The notes under the pieces: generated by a model
Told to the model about the DNA's origin: nothing
The model's input: the letters and a program-made list of their open reading frames with translations, nothing else
Databases searched by the model: none
Position numbers and translations under genes: made by a program
In this document: positions 16,483-25,580 of the stretch, piece after piece
Layout: each line of letters begins with the position of its first letter
How positions within the stretch are numbered: the stretch's first letter is position 1
NCBI GenBank assembly: GCA_964459465.1
Contig: CAYWLR010000018.1
Coordinates: 6,463 to 70,462, forward strand
DNA: 64,000 nucleotides
Reading direction: 5' to 3'
Source of the DNA: CALAMC01 sp964459465
Lineage (GTDB): Bacteria > Zixibacteria > MSB-5A5 > GN15 > PGXB01

Positions 16483-18107
16483 TCCGTTCTATCCTTGTCA
16501 TAACGGTCATCTTCGTCCTGTTCGGCCCGTTTGTCGCGAATGCGGCCGATCTTAATACCGAGGTTTATCCGTCGGAAGATGAGCTGTATGAAGCCTTCCT
16601 GCGGGGAGATCTGGATTATGAAACATACCGGAATCTCCTTGACCTGATCGAAACCGGACTGGACAGCGCTGATATTTATTTGCTGGAGGAATTGCCGGGA
16701 ATAAGTCCGGCCAGGACGGGTGATTCGACTGTTGAGATTGATGAACGGGCTGAACCCTACCGGCCGGTTGTGGCACCTGCCGAAGCGGGGGAATGGCACG
16801 GATATCTAAAAGTCCGCAATTCGCGGCGGCTGGAGGATACCGACCGGTACAAGACCTACTATTTATTGAATTCCGTTTTTGGTTCTCGTTGGTGGATTAA
16901 AGCCAAATTAAACAGAAATGAAAACGGAATCCACGAATGGACGCAGCGCGCGGCCGAATATTCGAATCGTCGAGGTACTCTGAAAAAGGCGCGGCTGGGA
17001 AGTTTCACCGCTCGTTTCGGATTGGGACTGTCGCTGGGTTACCGCGGGCGGCTTTTGGCCAGGGGCGATGAAGAATCCGATGAAAGCATGCTTTATCCGG
17101 ATTTTAGCGGTTTCAATGGCGTTTATCTGGAGGGTTCATCGGGCAGGAATCCGGCCCGCTGGATGGTTCATTATGATCGAAATGACAGTCATGAGTTCCG
17201 TATGAGCGCCGTGTCTCTGTCGGCCCGGCATAAAAGGTTGTCGGGCGAGTTGATCGGGCTGGGCGCAATACTTGAAAATCGCCAGTCGGGAGTTGACTAT
17301 AAATATATTCAAGGCGGGACGTTTGTTAGATACGACGCCATCAATTATGACATATCCGGCGAACTGGCGATTCAGCAGTACACCCGGAATTTCATCGGCG
17401 CAACGTCGGTCGAAGGGACTTTCGATTTTAGTCCGATTAAAATTTGGGGGTCATTCTGGCATTATGCCGATGACTTTGTCAATTTCACCGGAGGGGGACG
17501 GTCCGGGCGAATGTCACAGACAATCACTATCGACAGTCTCGATTTCAGCGTTTCCGACCGCCGCACCGGGCAGGACGGTTTCCGTCTGAAAAGCTTTGCG
17601 GCGCTGTCGGATAAAGCAGAAGCCACGGCGGCGGTTTCGCATTACGGTTTTGATCAATTCCATAAAAATGTGGAATTATATACGGCTTTGGCACGCCGGG
17701 TCGGAAATAATTCTTCTCTAAGTCTTGATTATCGTTTCAAACGTAATTATGATAACGGCGAAATTTCGTCGGATAACGAAACCCGGCTGGAGTATAGAAT
17801 GAGAAAGAAGCAGATATCCCTGCGCACCTACATCGGATATCAAAATGATGACGATCGGGATTTTGTCATGCTGTTTGCCCGGGCCTCGGCGCGAGTTTCT
17901 TCGCTGGGAGATTTGGAATTATGGTGCAATCTCGATAAGATTAATATTGACTCCCGGCAACTGGATTATATGTATTTTTATGTACAGGAGAAACTGCCGG
18001 TCAGAACGTTTTTGCATGTCATCGCCAAGTACACTTATCGCTACAGCCGGGCTTATTCGGATCGGGAACAATCGGCTTTTTACATCGAGGGCCGGGCAAT
18101 ATGGTAA
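16479..18107 (+). CDS. outer-membrane beta-barrel protein, unknown function
   Basis: A 542-residue exported protein. It begins with a signal peptide (RSILVITVIFVLFGPFVANA). The next 80 residues are acidic and helical, with text resembling helix-hairpin-helix or secretin-associated modules (SEDELYEAFLRGDLDYETYRNLLDLIE, described here as an observation only). From about residue 110 onward there are alternating aromatic beta-strands, and the protein ends in a terminal Trp (EGRAIW), consistent with an outer-membrane barrel recognised by BAM. No family could be named. The start is TTG 16479 inside the stop codon of the activator gene, so translation is coupled. It may be controlled by that activator, or serve the secreted protein that follows. 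Confidence 0.6.
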   Translation: MIRSILVITVIFVLFGPFVANAADLNTEVYPSEDELYEAFLRGDLDYETYRNLLDLIETGLDSADIYLLEELPGISPARTGDSTVEIDERAEPYRPVVAPAEAGEWHGYLKVRNSRRLEDTDRYKTYYLLNSVFGSRWWIKAKLNRNENGIHEWTQRAAEYSNRRGTLKKARLGSFTARFGLGLSLGYRGRLLARGDEESDESMLYPDFSGFNGVYLEGSSGRNPARWMVHYDRNDSHEFRMSAVSLSARHKRLSGELIGLGAILENRQSGVDYKYIQGGTFVRYDAINYDISGELAIQQYTRNFIGATSVEGTFDFSPIKIWGSFWHYADDFVNFTGGGRSGRMSQTITIDSLDFSVSDRRTGQDGFRLKSFAALSDKAEATAAVSHYGFDQFHKNVELYTALARRVGNNSSLSLDYRFKRNYDNGEISSDNETRLEYRMRKKQISLRTYIGYQNDDDRDFVMLFARASARVSSLGDLELWCNLDKINIDSRQLDYMYFYVQEKLPVRTFLHVIAKYTYRYSRAYSDREQSAFYIEGRAIW

Positions 18108-19741
18108 AATGCTTGAGCCTGTCATTAATCGTGCTTTGCCTTTATTGCTCATCGGGTCGGGCCGACCTGGTGATTACCGAGGTTATGGCCAACGAGCCGG
18201 GTGAACAGAGTTCCCTGCAGTGGTTTGAAATATATAATGACGGCGGTGAGACGAGGAATCTGGCATTTTATCAATTCTACATTGACGGTCAATATTTATC
18301 GGATTTTGTCATATCCGAGGCCATTGCCGGTTACGATTACCGGGTAATCGTCAAGAGGGTTACGTCCGGGGCCGGAGAAACCGGATTCGAAGCGATCTGG
18401 GGCAACAATAACGGCAGTTGGATACTCGGTGAACCGGGTGAAGACTATCATATTCATGAATACAGTAATTTGAATCTTAACGATAGTGGCGGAACGGTGG
18501 CCATGTACAGGCTGGGGAATTTGATATCTTCTTTCACCTGGACCGAAGCCGGGTTTGACGGTGTTTCCTGGGAGCGGTATTCGACAGCGACGGCATTGAT
18601 TGCCAATGCCACTAATCCCGAAGGAGGGACGCCGGGGCATAAGAATTCCATCAGTTTGCGCATGTTCGACCTGGCCATGGAACGGGTCAAAATCTGGCCC
18701 GCCGCATTTGGTTTGACCAATCTGGAAATAAGACTTATCAATCGAGGTATGCAGCCCTATGATGCGGGGACCATCACGTTCAGCTATGACTCTGACGGTG
18801 ACGGAGTGGTCTTCCCCGAAGATTTGATCGGCCAGATTCCATTTCCTGCATTGGCCGTCGATGAGACGATTTACATTCTGACCGCAGTAGAACTGGACGG
18901 GGTTTATAATCAGGTGAAATTGCAATTGCCCGACGACGATTGGCCGTCGAATAATGCTCACAGCGGCGTGGCTCCGGGCAATGCCTACCCGCCGCTGATA
19001 CTGAATGAAATAATGGCGGATCCAAAAGCACCTCTGGCCACAGAATGGGTGGAAATCCATAATCGTTCGGATCTGACTCTTGATCTAAACGGCTGGCTTC
19101 TGGGCAATGCCGATATATTGTACCCCATCGTATCATCAAGCCTACTGCTGGAAGGGGGGCGATTGATGGTGCTATGCAAGGATAGCCTGGCTTTCGTCGA
19201 TTTTTATGGCGCCGGTGATTATGCAATAAGGGAACCCGGCAGTTGGCCGACGCTTCGTAACACAGGGGATAAAATTATACTTAATGACAATTTTGGATTC
19301 GAGGCGGACACCTTTTCCTATACCAAGGTTTTCGGTGATAATTACACCTGGGGTCGTCATAATCAATCGGTGTCGAATGTCGTCTGGGGACAAAGCCGTG
19401 ACGCGGGGGGGACACCGGGGCAGGATAATAACATTTACCTGCCGCCGTCATCACCGGATATTGAAATCACGATTGAGCCCAATCCGTTTTCGTACTCGCG
19501 CAATGAAGCAGTGCATATCACGGTGGCGGTTCCCGAAGGGGAGTCGATGTCGGTGAGGGTGTATGACCGCGACGGCCGGGTGGTGCGGACACTCATCGAA
19601 AACGCGCAGCCGTATGATGAATCGTTAAACTGGAACGGGTATTCCGACGGCGGGCGGGCGCTACCTCCGGGTATATATATTTTATTCGTCGAGGTGTCCG
19701 GCAAAGGGAGCGTCAAAAAAACAATAGTATTATCACCATGA
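18101..19741 (+). CDS. secreted protein with two lamin-tail domains and FlgD-like C-terminal domain
   Basis: A 546-residue exported protein (signal peptide about 1-21, cleavage near SGRA). Two lamin-tail domains are visible: one beginning DLVITEVMANEPGEQSSLQW (about 22-35) and one beginning LILNEIMADPKAPLATEWVE (about 300). Both continue with the typical FEIYND or EIHNRSD and GGTPG text. The last 85 residues form a FlgD-like Ig domain (EPNPFSY, VRVYDRDGRVVRTL, LNWNGYSDGGRALPPGIY), which in FCB bacteria usually anchors or sorts secreted proteins at the surface. It overlaps the upstream barrel gene by 7 nt and the next barrel gene by 4 nt, suggesting a surface-exposed assembly of the three products. 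Confidence 0.82.
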   Translation: MVKCLSLSLIVLCLYCSSGRADLVITEVMANEPGEQSSLQWFEIYNDGGETRNLAFYQFYIDGQYLSDFVISEAIAGYDYRVIVKRVTSGAGETGFEAIWGNNNGSWILGEPGEDYHIHEYSNLNLNDSGGTVAMYRLGNLISSFTWTEAGFDGVSWERYSTATALIANATNPEGGTPGHKNSISLRMFDLAMERVKIWPAAFGLTNLEIRLINRGMQPYDAGTITFSYDSDGDGVVFPEDLIGQIPFPALAVDETIYILTAVELDGVYNQVKLQLPDDDWPSNNAHSGVAPGNAYPPLILNEIMADPKAPLATEWVEIHNRSDLTLDLNGWLLGNADILYPIVSSSLLLEGGRLMVLCKDSLAFVDFYGAGDYAIREPGSWPTLRNTGDKIILNDNFGFEADTFSYTKVFGDNYTWGRHNQSVSNVVWGQSRDAGGTPGQDNNIYLPPSSPDIEITIEPNPFSYSRNEAVHITVAVPEGESMSVRVYDRDGRVVRTLIENAQPYDESLNWNGYSDGGRALPPGIYILFVEVSGKGSVKKTIVLSP

Positions 19742-20541
19742 AAAGGCTGTTAGCGAGCATAATCATTATTTTCGTGACGTCGTCGTCGGCGCATGATATC
19801 GATGGCGGTCGGGGGTTTGGCCTTTCCGGGGCGATACTTCTGTCGGAGGTGTCGGCGACCGAGTTTGTTTCCTGTCCGGCGGGACCGATGTCGTCAGGAC
19901 GAATCACTATGGAATCCGGTTATGTCCGCCGCTATGATTTATCCGAACTGGACCAGTACCATATTGCGGTGGCTTCGGAATACAAGCGTTTCCGTTTTGG
20001 CGTCGGGGCTTCACAGTTCGGAAAGAGCGATTATTATACCGAGAAAATATTGAGAATGACATTATCATACGGTATAGATTCGCTCTCTCTCGGAATCATC
20101 GCGGGCGGTAAGCTGGTGGAGTTCGGCAACGTGGATGAATCATATAATTCCATCGGGCTCGGTCTCGCGGCCGGATATCGTTGGAACCGGTATCATGTGG
20201 CGGTGGTGGCCGATAATATCAATAAGCCTCGTTTATCGTCGGGGTCGGAACCGGATTACCGAAATGTAAATCTGTACGCGGAAATCGAGGAGGCGCAGTA
20301 TTATTCCATAGTCGGGCGGTTGTGCTGGGAAGATTATTCGCCGGTGCGGGCAACTCTGGGACAGATATTTCATGTGATGGACGAGCACCTTCTTATGTGG
20401 GGTATCAGCTCCAATCCGCTGACGTACGGCGGGGGGGTGGAACTGGGCTTTAAACGATATTACATCGGCTATACCGTCGCCAATCATCCGACGCTGGGCA
20501 TGAGTCACGGTGTTGTCCTGGGAGTAAGGAACCTGAAATGA
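19738..20541 (+). CDS. PorV-like outer-membrane protein
   Basis: A 267-residue exported protein (signal peptide about 1-18). The body shows repeated amphipathic strands with Gly-rich turns and text such as GFGLSGAILLSEVSA, GLAAGYRWNRYHVAVVADNI and YGGGVELGFKRYYIGYTVANHPTLGMSHGVVLGV. This resembles the PorV/UPF0164 group of 14-strand barrels that shuttle or hold sorted proteins in FCB bacteria. The assignment is by pattern and should be treated as tentative. It is sandwiched by 4-nt overlaps between the lamin-tail gene and dgt, so it is translated from the same message. Confidence 0.55.
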   Translation: MKRLLASIIIIFVTSSSAHDIDGGRGFGLSGAILLSEVSATEFVSCPAGPMSSGRITMESGYVRRYDLSELDQYHIAVASEYKRFRFGVGASQFGKSDYYTEKILRMTLSYGIDSLSLGIIAGGKLVEFGNVDESYNSIGLGLAAGYRWNRYHVAVVADNINKPRLSSGSEPDYRNVNLYAEIEEAQYYSIVGRLCWEDYSPVRATLGQIFHVMDEHLLMWGISSNPLTYGGGVELGFKRYYIGYTVANHPTLGMSHGVVLGVRNLK

Positions 20542-21692
20542 ACCGGGATTACAATAATATATTGCCTCGCGAGCGGGTCGAGCGGTATGAAGAGAAGATA
20601 CTGGCGCCGTACGCCGCCAAATCCTCGAATTCGCGGGGGCGGAAATTTCCCCAGAAAGAGCATCCCGTCCGGACCGCCTTTCAGCGCGACCGCGACCGTA
20701 TCATTCATTCGGCCGCCTTTCGCCGTTTGGAATACAAAACGCAGGTTTTTGTCAATCACGAAGGGGATCATTATCGCACGCGACTGACGCATACGATCGA
20801 GGTCGCGCAGATCAGCCGTTCGGTGGCGCGGGCGCTGGGGCTCAACGAGGATTTGGCCGAAGCCATCGCATTGGTGCATGATCTGGGCCATACGCCGTTC
20901 GGCCATTCGGGAGAAGACGTCTTGAATGAACTGATGGCGGATTATGGCGGATTCGGGCATAACCGGCAAACGTTGAAGGTGGTCGATTATCTGGAGCGTC
21001 GTTATCCTCATCATCCCGGTTTGAATCTGACCTATGAAGTGCGCGAGGGAATAGTCAAGCATGAGACCTCGCATGAACCGATCAATCCCAACGAATTCCC
21101 GCCAGATGAGCATCCCACGCTGGAGGCGGCGCTGGTGGATGTCGCCGACGGCATTGCCTACAGCAGTCATGATATCGATGACGGGCTGACGTCGGGAATA
21201 TTGAATTGGGATGATTTGGGAAAGGTAGAAATATGGGCGGAGGCGCTGGCGGCATCGGAAGAGCATTATCCGGGACTGGATGCGGAATTACGGCGGCATG
21301 ATGTGGTGCGGAGTATCGTCAACGCACTGGCCACCGACCTGGTGGACAACACCGCCGAGAACCTGGGTAAAGCCAATATACAGACGCTGGCCGACGTGCG
21401 GATGACATCGGTTAAGATGGCCGTATTTTCTCCGGAAATGAAGGCGAAGACCCGGCAGTTGAAGCAGTTTCTGGGTGAGAAGCTGTATCGCCACGAGCAT
21501 ATGTTGCGCATGGCCGGTCAGGCCCGCATGATTATCACGGCCTTATTCAATTATTATAAGAACGACCCGGAAAAGTTGCATGACAAATATCGGCTTCGCC
21601 TCGGGACCGAACCGACGGAGATAATCATTTCCGATTTCATCGCCGGTATGACCGACCGGTATGCCTATAAGATGTATGATACGATCAAGTAA
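20538..21692 (+). CDS. dgt: deoxyguanosinetriphosphate triphosphohydrolase-like protein
   Basis: A 384-residue HD-domain enzyme that removes triphosphate from dGTP or other dNTPs and tunes nucleotide pools. The signature is clear: FQRDRDRIIHSAAFRRLEYKT at 48-68, RTRLTHTIEVAQISRS with His85, the metal-binding HD pair His114-Asp115 in VHDLGHTPFGHSGE, and VDVADGIAYSSHDIDDG. The length fits the short bacterial dGTPase-like branch. It starts by a 4-nt overlap with the PorV-like gene and is the last gene of the rnr operon. Its stop lies only 3 bp from the stop of the convergent 1062-aa gene, with no terminator between them. Confidence 0.93.
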   Translation: MNRDYNNILPRERVERYEEKILAPYAAKSSNSRGRKFPQKEHPVRTAFQRDRDRIIHSAAFRRLEYKTQVFVNHEGDHYRTRLTHTIEVAQISRSVARALGLNEDLAEAIALVHDLGHTPFGHSGEDVLNELMADYGGFGHNRQTLKVVDYLERRYPHHPGLNLTYEVREGIVKHETSHEPINPNEFPPDEHPTLEAALVDVADGIAYSSHDIDDGLTSGILNWDDLGKVEIWAEALAASEEHYPGLDAELRRHDVVRSIVNALATDLVDNTAENLGKANIQTLADVRMTSVKMAVFSPEMKAKTRQLKQFLGEKLYRHEHMLRMAGQARMIITALFNYYKNDPEKLHDKYRLRLGTEPTEIIISDFIAGMTDRYAYKMYDTIK

Positions 21693-21695
21693 TAT

Positions 21696-24600
21696 CTATT
21701 TCAGCATTATCATCTTGCGCGTCTGAATGTTATTGTCCGCCTTAAGCCGGTACAAATAAATCCCGGATGTGACTGCTTCGCCGCGGTCGTTGAGGCCGTC
21801 CCAAACCACAACGTGTTGCCCCGCAGACCGGGTTTCATCCACGAGAGTGCATACTTTACGCCCCAGAATATTGAAAATTTCCAATGTTACATGAGTCCGA
21901 GTCGGAATCGAGTAGGCAATACTGGTAGCGGCGTTGAACGGATTCGGGTAGTTCTGGCCCAGCGTGAATTGATTCGGCAGGATGGGGGCATTATCATCAT
22001 TGCCGATGCCGGTCGGAAGATTTTCTATTATGACATTAATCAAACTCCGGGCGTCATCGATATTCATCTGCCATAAATGGAAACCGAATAAATAGGTCGT
22101 GTAGTCATCGGTTGTCGTTTTAACCCCGACCGGCTGATTATGAAACAACGACCATTGGGGATAAAGCGATTCATAGAGGTACAAAATCTCTCCCCGGTCG
22201 TTGGTTTTGAATGCGGCCACACCGGGTGCGGATTTATAGGGCCAGATGTAGGAGACAATATCAGGGTCATATTGTCTTTTTAAAGTATCCACGTTCATTA
22301 TGGGATAGGCCGATTGCATTGGCAGGGCACGGATGAATCCCGCCAACGAGTCGATCGATGGCAGGAGCGGGTCGGGATAAGTGATATCGAGGTAATAAGT
22401 CGGCCAGATATGAATAATGGAATCAATGCCGAAATATGATTGGGCAAAAGGTGAATATACTTTTATATAATATTCTCCACTGGAGATCAAACCGGGATAA
22501 TTAAGCCTGTGCAGGTTCCCACAATAGATAATGGTCCCGCCTGATTCCAAATACCGAGTCAGCCATTCGTATTCCTCTTCATATTTCATTAATCGTTCAG
22601 TCAAGCCTTCGTCCACTATCAGCGCTTTAAACGGCAATAGCATCCGCCAATTAAAGCATTCTTCGGGATTCGGATGAGTGCAATCGGGATTATAAAAATA
22701 GCCTTCAGGATTGATTATTTCATAATCGTAGCCGTCCAGCAGGCTGTTATAGAGGTTTAAAAGCGAGTCGAAATTCACCAGATCGAATGAATTTCCCCAC
22801 GTCCAGAACAGAGCCACGTCGCGCGTTTTGGCGAGTTTATAATATGCATATATCGCCTCGGTGAATTCGGACTCCAGACCGTTTGGGTCAACGGCCGTGA
22901 TATAATAACGATAACGTTCATCAATCGGATCGATGGCGATTTCGAAAATGTCGCCATCCACGGTGGCCCATGGTTGCATGGCGCAATAATAGTACTTTCT
23001 GTCACCGATTTGAAAGCTATCGACGACGTTGTCCATCCGGCGAAGGCTGTAAAAGGCATGCTCTTGATACATGGAGTGGTCGGTCGAATCGACGCGATAG
23101 ATATTATAATGGTCGATATCGACGCCTTCCGGGCCGGTCCATGTAATTACTGCGGGCTGGCCATCGGGCGCAAAAATGTATGGTGATCCTGTTTCCGGCG
23201 CCGGATAGCGTTCACCGGAACGGACGATGAGGGTCCGGCCGGGATCACCGATTGTTTTCCCGGCGTTATTGGCGACGTTGACAAAATAGTACCGATTGGG
23301 ATCAAGCCCGGACAGAAGATAAGAATATGTTCGGCCAACCTGATCATGAAGAATGAATTCGGTCGGTTCCAGCCATGGGGGAAGGGCGTCGGGGTAAGGG
23401 AACATGTCAAACGGGACAGGAGAAAGATAAATGTCATAGCCGGTTACATCGCCAAAGACCCACGGGTCCCATTCGATACGGACGGTGTCATCGCCGTGCG
23501 CCACTTCACGCAGACCCAGCACCGGGAATTGGGGTTGAATCAGCGAGTCGGCCAACAGGTCGGCTTTCTGGGGGCTCTGGATTAAGGCGTCTGAATCAAG
23601 ATTAGCCAAATACTCTAAAGGATTATCAATGTTGTTGGCAAGATTGTCAGGGTCGGTGTGAAATTGCTCGGCGGTCAGTGTCGAAAAAATCATCCTTGCA
23701 CTGGAGTCCGGCATTAAATCGACCGGGCCGACCGATAATAAAAATCGGGAATCACAGCAGGAATAAAAATCCCAGGGCGGGTCCGGAGGGAAGGTATTAA
23801 GCCAGATTGGGTCATCGTCTTCGATATATCGTGCAAATATGAAGTCATAATCCCATTCTTTATGGCTCATGATGTAGTATTTATTTTTGTCGCCTTCGGG
23901 TGTTCCGGTGCCGAGTGTGCCAAAATCGCGGAAGGGGTCATCGTCCGTTCCTCTTTGACGCGCCCCAAAATCATTATATGGATAAGAATTGGACACCCAC
24001 CAGTTGAAATTGGTATCGGTGGCGGCGAACGACGTTTCAATCAGTTTGAGTCCCATTACGCGGGTGGCGCTGTAGCCATCAACGTATTCATGGCTTCCCG
24101 GATGCGGGTCGCCATCGTTGTCATACGCATAAGCCAGGCCATATTCCCGAAGCGACCCGACAAAATCATCATTGAACCCGGCCTCTCCAAGCCCGGCGGC
24201 CCATATATCGGCGTCCATAAATATTCCGATGTATGCTTTGTCAATGGCATTGTCGCTGATATTGGTGACAACGAGGTCATACAATATGGCCTTGTTATAA
24301 TCATCATTATTGATGTTATGCCCGCGTAATGCCAGACGAAGCCCCATAGGCTCATGAGTGTAAAGCGTATAGTTGTCGGGAATGGTGTCATAAAATAACG
24401 CGTGAAATGAATTTTCGGCCGGGTAAAATTGACGGGTCACCGTGGGATCCGGGTATTTTTTTCCGGGGGGATACATTTCACCGGTTAACGACCAGCCTTC
24501 GGCACCGACCGAAACCAGCGTGTCGCCGTTGATAATGCCTCCGACCCAAATGCCACCGCCGAAAAGATATTCGACATTCTCTTGAGGCGGTGTTACAAAA

Positions 24601-24884
24601 GAGGGGTATCCCATCATGATTGCACTCGACGGCCCATATTGAGATGGAGGCCAAAAGCCGGTGCCGAGTTGCCCATAGCAATTGAATGATGATAAAATCT
24701 CATTTGTGCCGTGGAAAGCAATCCATTGTGGCCAGATTTCGACGGTATCGGTCAGAAGATTACTGGCGGCAACCATGGCGCTGTTGTGAATCTGTCTTGA
24801 ATCGTCGTCGTAATAAGCCCGGGCAAAGATCGGCCCTACGTTCAGCAATGCCAGCACGAGAAATGTAATAAATATCATTCGCAT
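21696..24884 (-). CDS. large secreted protein with FlgD-like C-terminal sorting domain
   Basis: A 1062-residue exported protein (signal peptide about 1-22, cleavage near FARA). The middle shows fibronectin-III-like stretches (about 470-560 and 570-690; for example DTVRIEWDPWVFGDVTGYDIY and QPAVITWTGPEGVDIDHYNIYR) and an extracellular region rich in Tyr, Asp and Pro. The last 85 residues form the FlgD-like C-terminal domain (LGQNYPNPFNAATSI, TLEIFNILGRKVCTL, VVWDGLNDRGEAVTSGIYLYRL), typical of surface or extracellular proteins in FCB lineages. The catalytic function is unknown; no hydrolase motif is evident. A GAGGGGG site precedes the ATG. It converges with dgt and is divergent from the RNase H-like gene. 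Confidence 0.8.
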   Translation of the reverse strand: MRMIFITFLVLALLNVGPIFARAYYDDDSRQIHNSAMVAASNLLTDTVEIWPQWIAFHGTNEILSSFNCYGQLGTGFWPPSQYGPSSAIMMGYPSFVTPPQENVEYLFGGGIWVGGIINGDTLVSVGAEGWSLTGEMYPPGKKYPDPTVTRQFYPAENSFHALFYDTIPDNYTLYTHEPMGLRLALRGHNINNDDYNKAILYDLVVTNISDNAIDKAYIGIFMDADIWAAGLGEAGFNDDFVGSLREYGLAYAYDNDGDPHPGSHEYVDGYSATRVMGLKLIETSFAATDTNFNWWVSNSYPYNDFGARQRGTDDDPFRDFGTLGTGTPEGDKNKYYIMSHKEWDYDFIFARYIEDDDPIWLNTFPPDPPWDFYSCCDSRFLLSVGPVDLMPDSSARMIFSTLTAEQFHTDPDNLANNIDNPLEYLANLDSDALIQSPQKADLLADSLIQPQFPVLGLREVAHGDDTVRIEWDPWVFGDVTGYDIYLSPVPFDMFPYPDALPPWLEPTEFILHDQVGRTYSYLLSGLDPNRYYFVNVANNAGKTIGDPGRTLIVRSGERYPAPETGSPYIFAPDGQPAVITWTGPEGVDIDHYNIYRVDSTDHSMYQEHAFYSLRRMDNVVDSFQIGDRKYYYCAMQPWATVDGDIFEIAIDPIDERYRYYITAVDPNGLESEFTEAIYAYYKLAKTRDVALFWTWGNSFDLVNFDSLLNLYNSLLDGYDYEIINPEGYFYNPDCTHPNPEECFNWRMLLPFKALIVDEGLTERLMKYEEEYEWLTRYLESGGTIIYCGNLHRLNYPGLISSGEYYIKVYSPFAQSYFGIDSIIHIWPTYYLDITYPDPLLPSIDSLAGFIRALPMQSAYPIMNVDTLKRQYDPDIVSYIWPYKSAPGVAAFKTNDRGEILYLYESLYPQWSLFHNQPVGVKTTTDDYTTYLFGFHLWQMNIDDARSLINVIIENLPTGIGNDDNAPILPNQFTLGQNYPNPFNAATSIAYSIPTRTHVTLEIFNILGRKVCTLVDETRSAGQHVVVWDGLNDRGEAVTSGIYLYRLKADNNIQTRKMIMLK

Positions 24885-25006
24885 GACGTTTTCCCCCTCA
24901 AGCGAAAATAGACATATAATTCTTTATTAATATAATCGAATTTCGAAAAACCCCAATAACTTATTTACCCTTAATTGTGGGACGAAATAAGCTGGCCTTT
25001 TAATTA

Positions 25007-25549
25007 ATGGTATTACGCAAAATTGGGCTCAATTCAGACCGAATGTATGAACCGGTCTTCATGGCATTTTGCATTGTCCGGCGGGGTCGCGGTGTTTCCG
25101 TATTATCCGACAACGACTTACAATTGGATAAAATCGGTTTGCAAAATGGCAGGGTGTTTGCCCTATTAACGGGCATGAACTGTTACTTCGGCATATATAA
25201 TCGCGACGGCGAAGCCGGTGATGACAAAAAAATGCTGGTTTGTTTTTCGATCCCGGAAGTCGGGATCAATTTCAAGGCCCCCTTCGCCGGGGAGGCGCTC
25301 CATACCGAATACGCCTCTTTATTGACTTTGCTGGAATTTATTGAGCTTAATCAGAAGCTGTTTCAGGGCAAGGAACTCAACATCTACAGCGATAATCTCG
25401 ATTTAATCGGTCAGATCAACGAGAAGACCTGCCAGTACGAATACAGCCAGTTATTGGGCAAGGTGCTGGAATACAAGGAAAAATATACTTATTCCATAGG
25501 CTGGATACCAAAAGGTCAAAACCCGGCGGTCCGTAACCTTTTTGATTGA
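25007..25549 (+). CDS. RNase H-like fold protein
   Basis: A 180-residue protein. The C-terminal half has the outline of a ribonuclease H-like domain: HTEYASLLTLLEFIE (Glu101), LNIYSDNLDLIGQIN with Asp129 in the YSD strand, and IGWIPKGQNPAVRNL in place of the usual W-V-P-R-xx-N-xx-A-D ending, where the final Asp is not seen. The N-terminal 90 residues are less typical, and the first catalytic Asp is unclear, so activity is uncertain. It may be a binding or inactive relative. The start could be ATG 25007, or ATG 25043 if transcription begins near 25010. Its stop codon lies inside the -35 box of the holA promoter. Confidence 0.5.
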   Translation: MVLRKIGLNSDRMYEPVFMAFCIVRRGRGVSVLSDNDLQLDKIGLQNGRVFALLTGMNCYFGIYNRDGEAGDDKKMLVCFSIPEVGINFKAPFAGEALHTEYASLLTLLEFIELNQKLFQGKELNIYSDNLDLIGQINEKTCQYEYSQLLGKVLEYKEKYTYSIGWIPKGQNPAVRNLFD

Positions 25550-25574
25550 CGATTATCTTTCCCGGCCCTAATTT
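25546..25574 (+). promoter_or_regulatory. leaderless promoter of holA
   Basis: TTGACG (25546-25551), a 17-nt spacer and TAATTT (25569-25574), then exactly 6 nt before the GTG start at 25581. The -35 box contains the TGA stop of the upstream gene. Transcription would start at the start codon. Confidence 0.6.
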
Positions 25575-25580
25575 GGGGCT

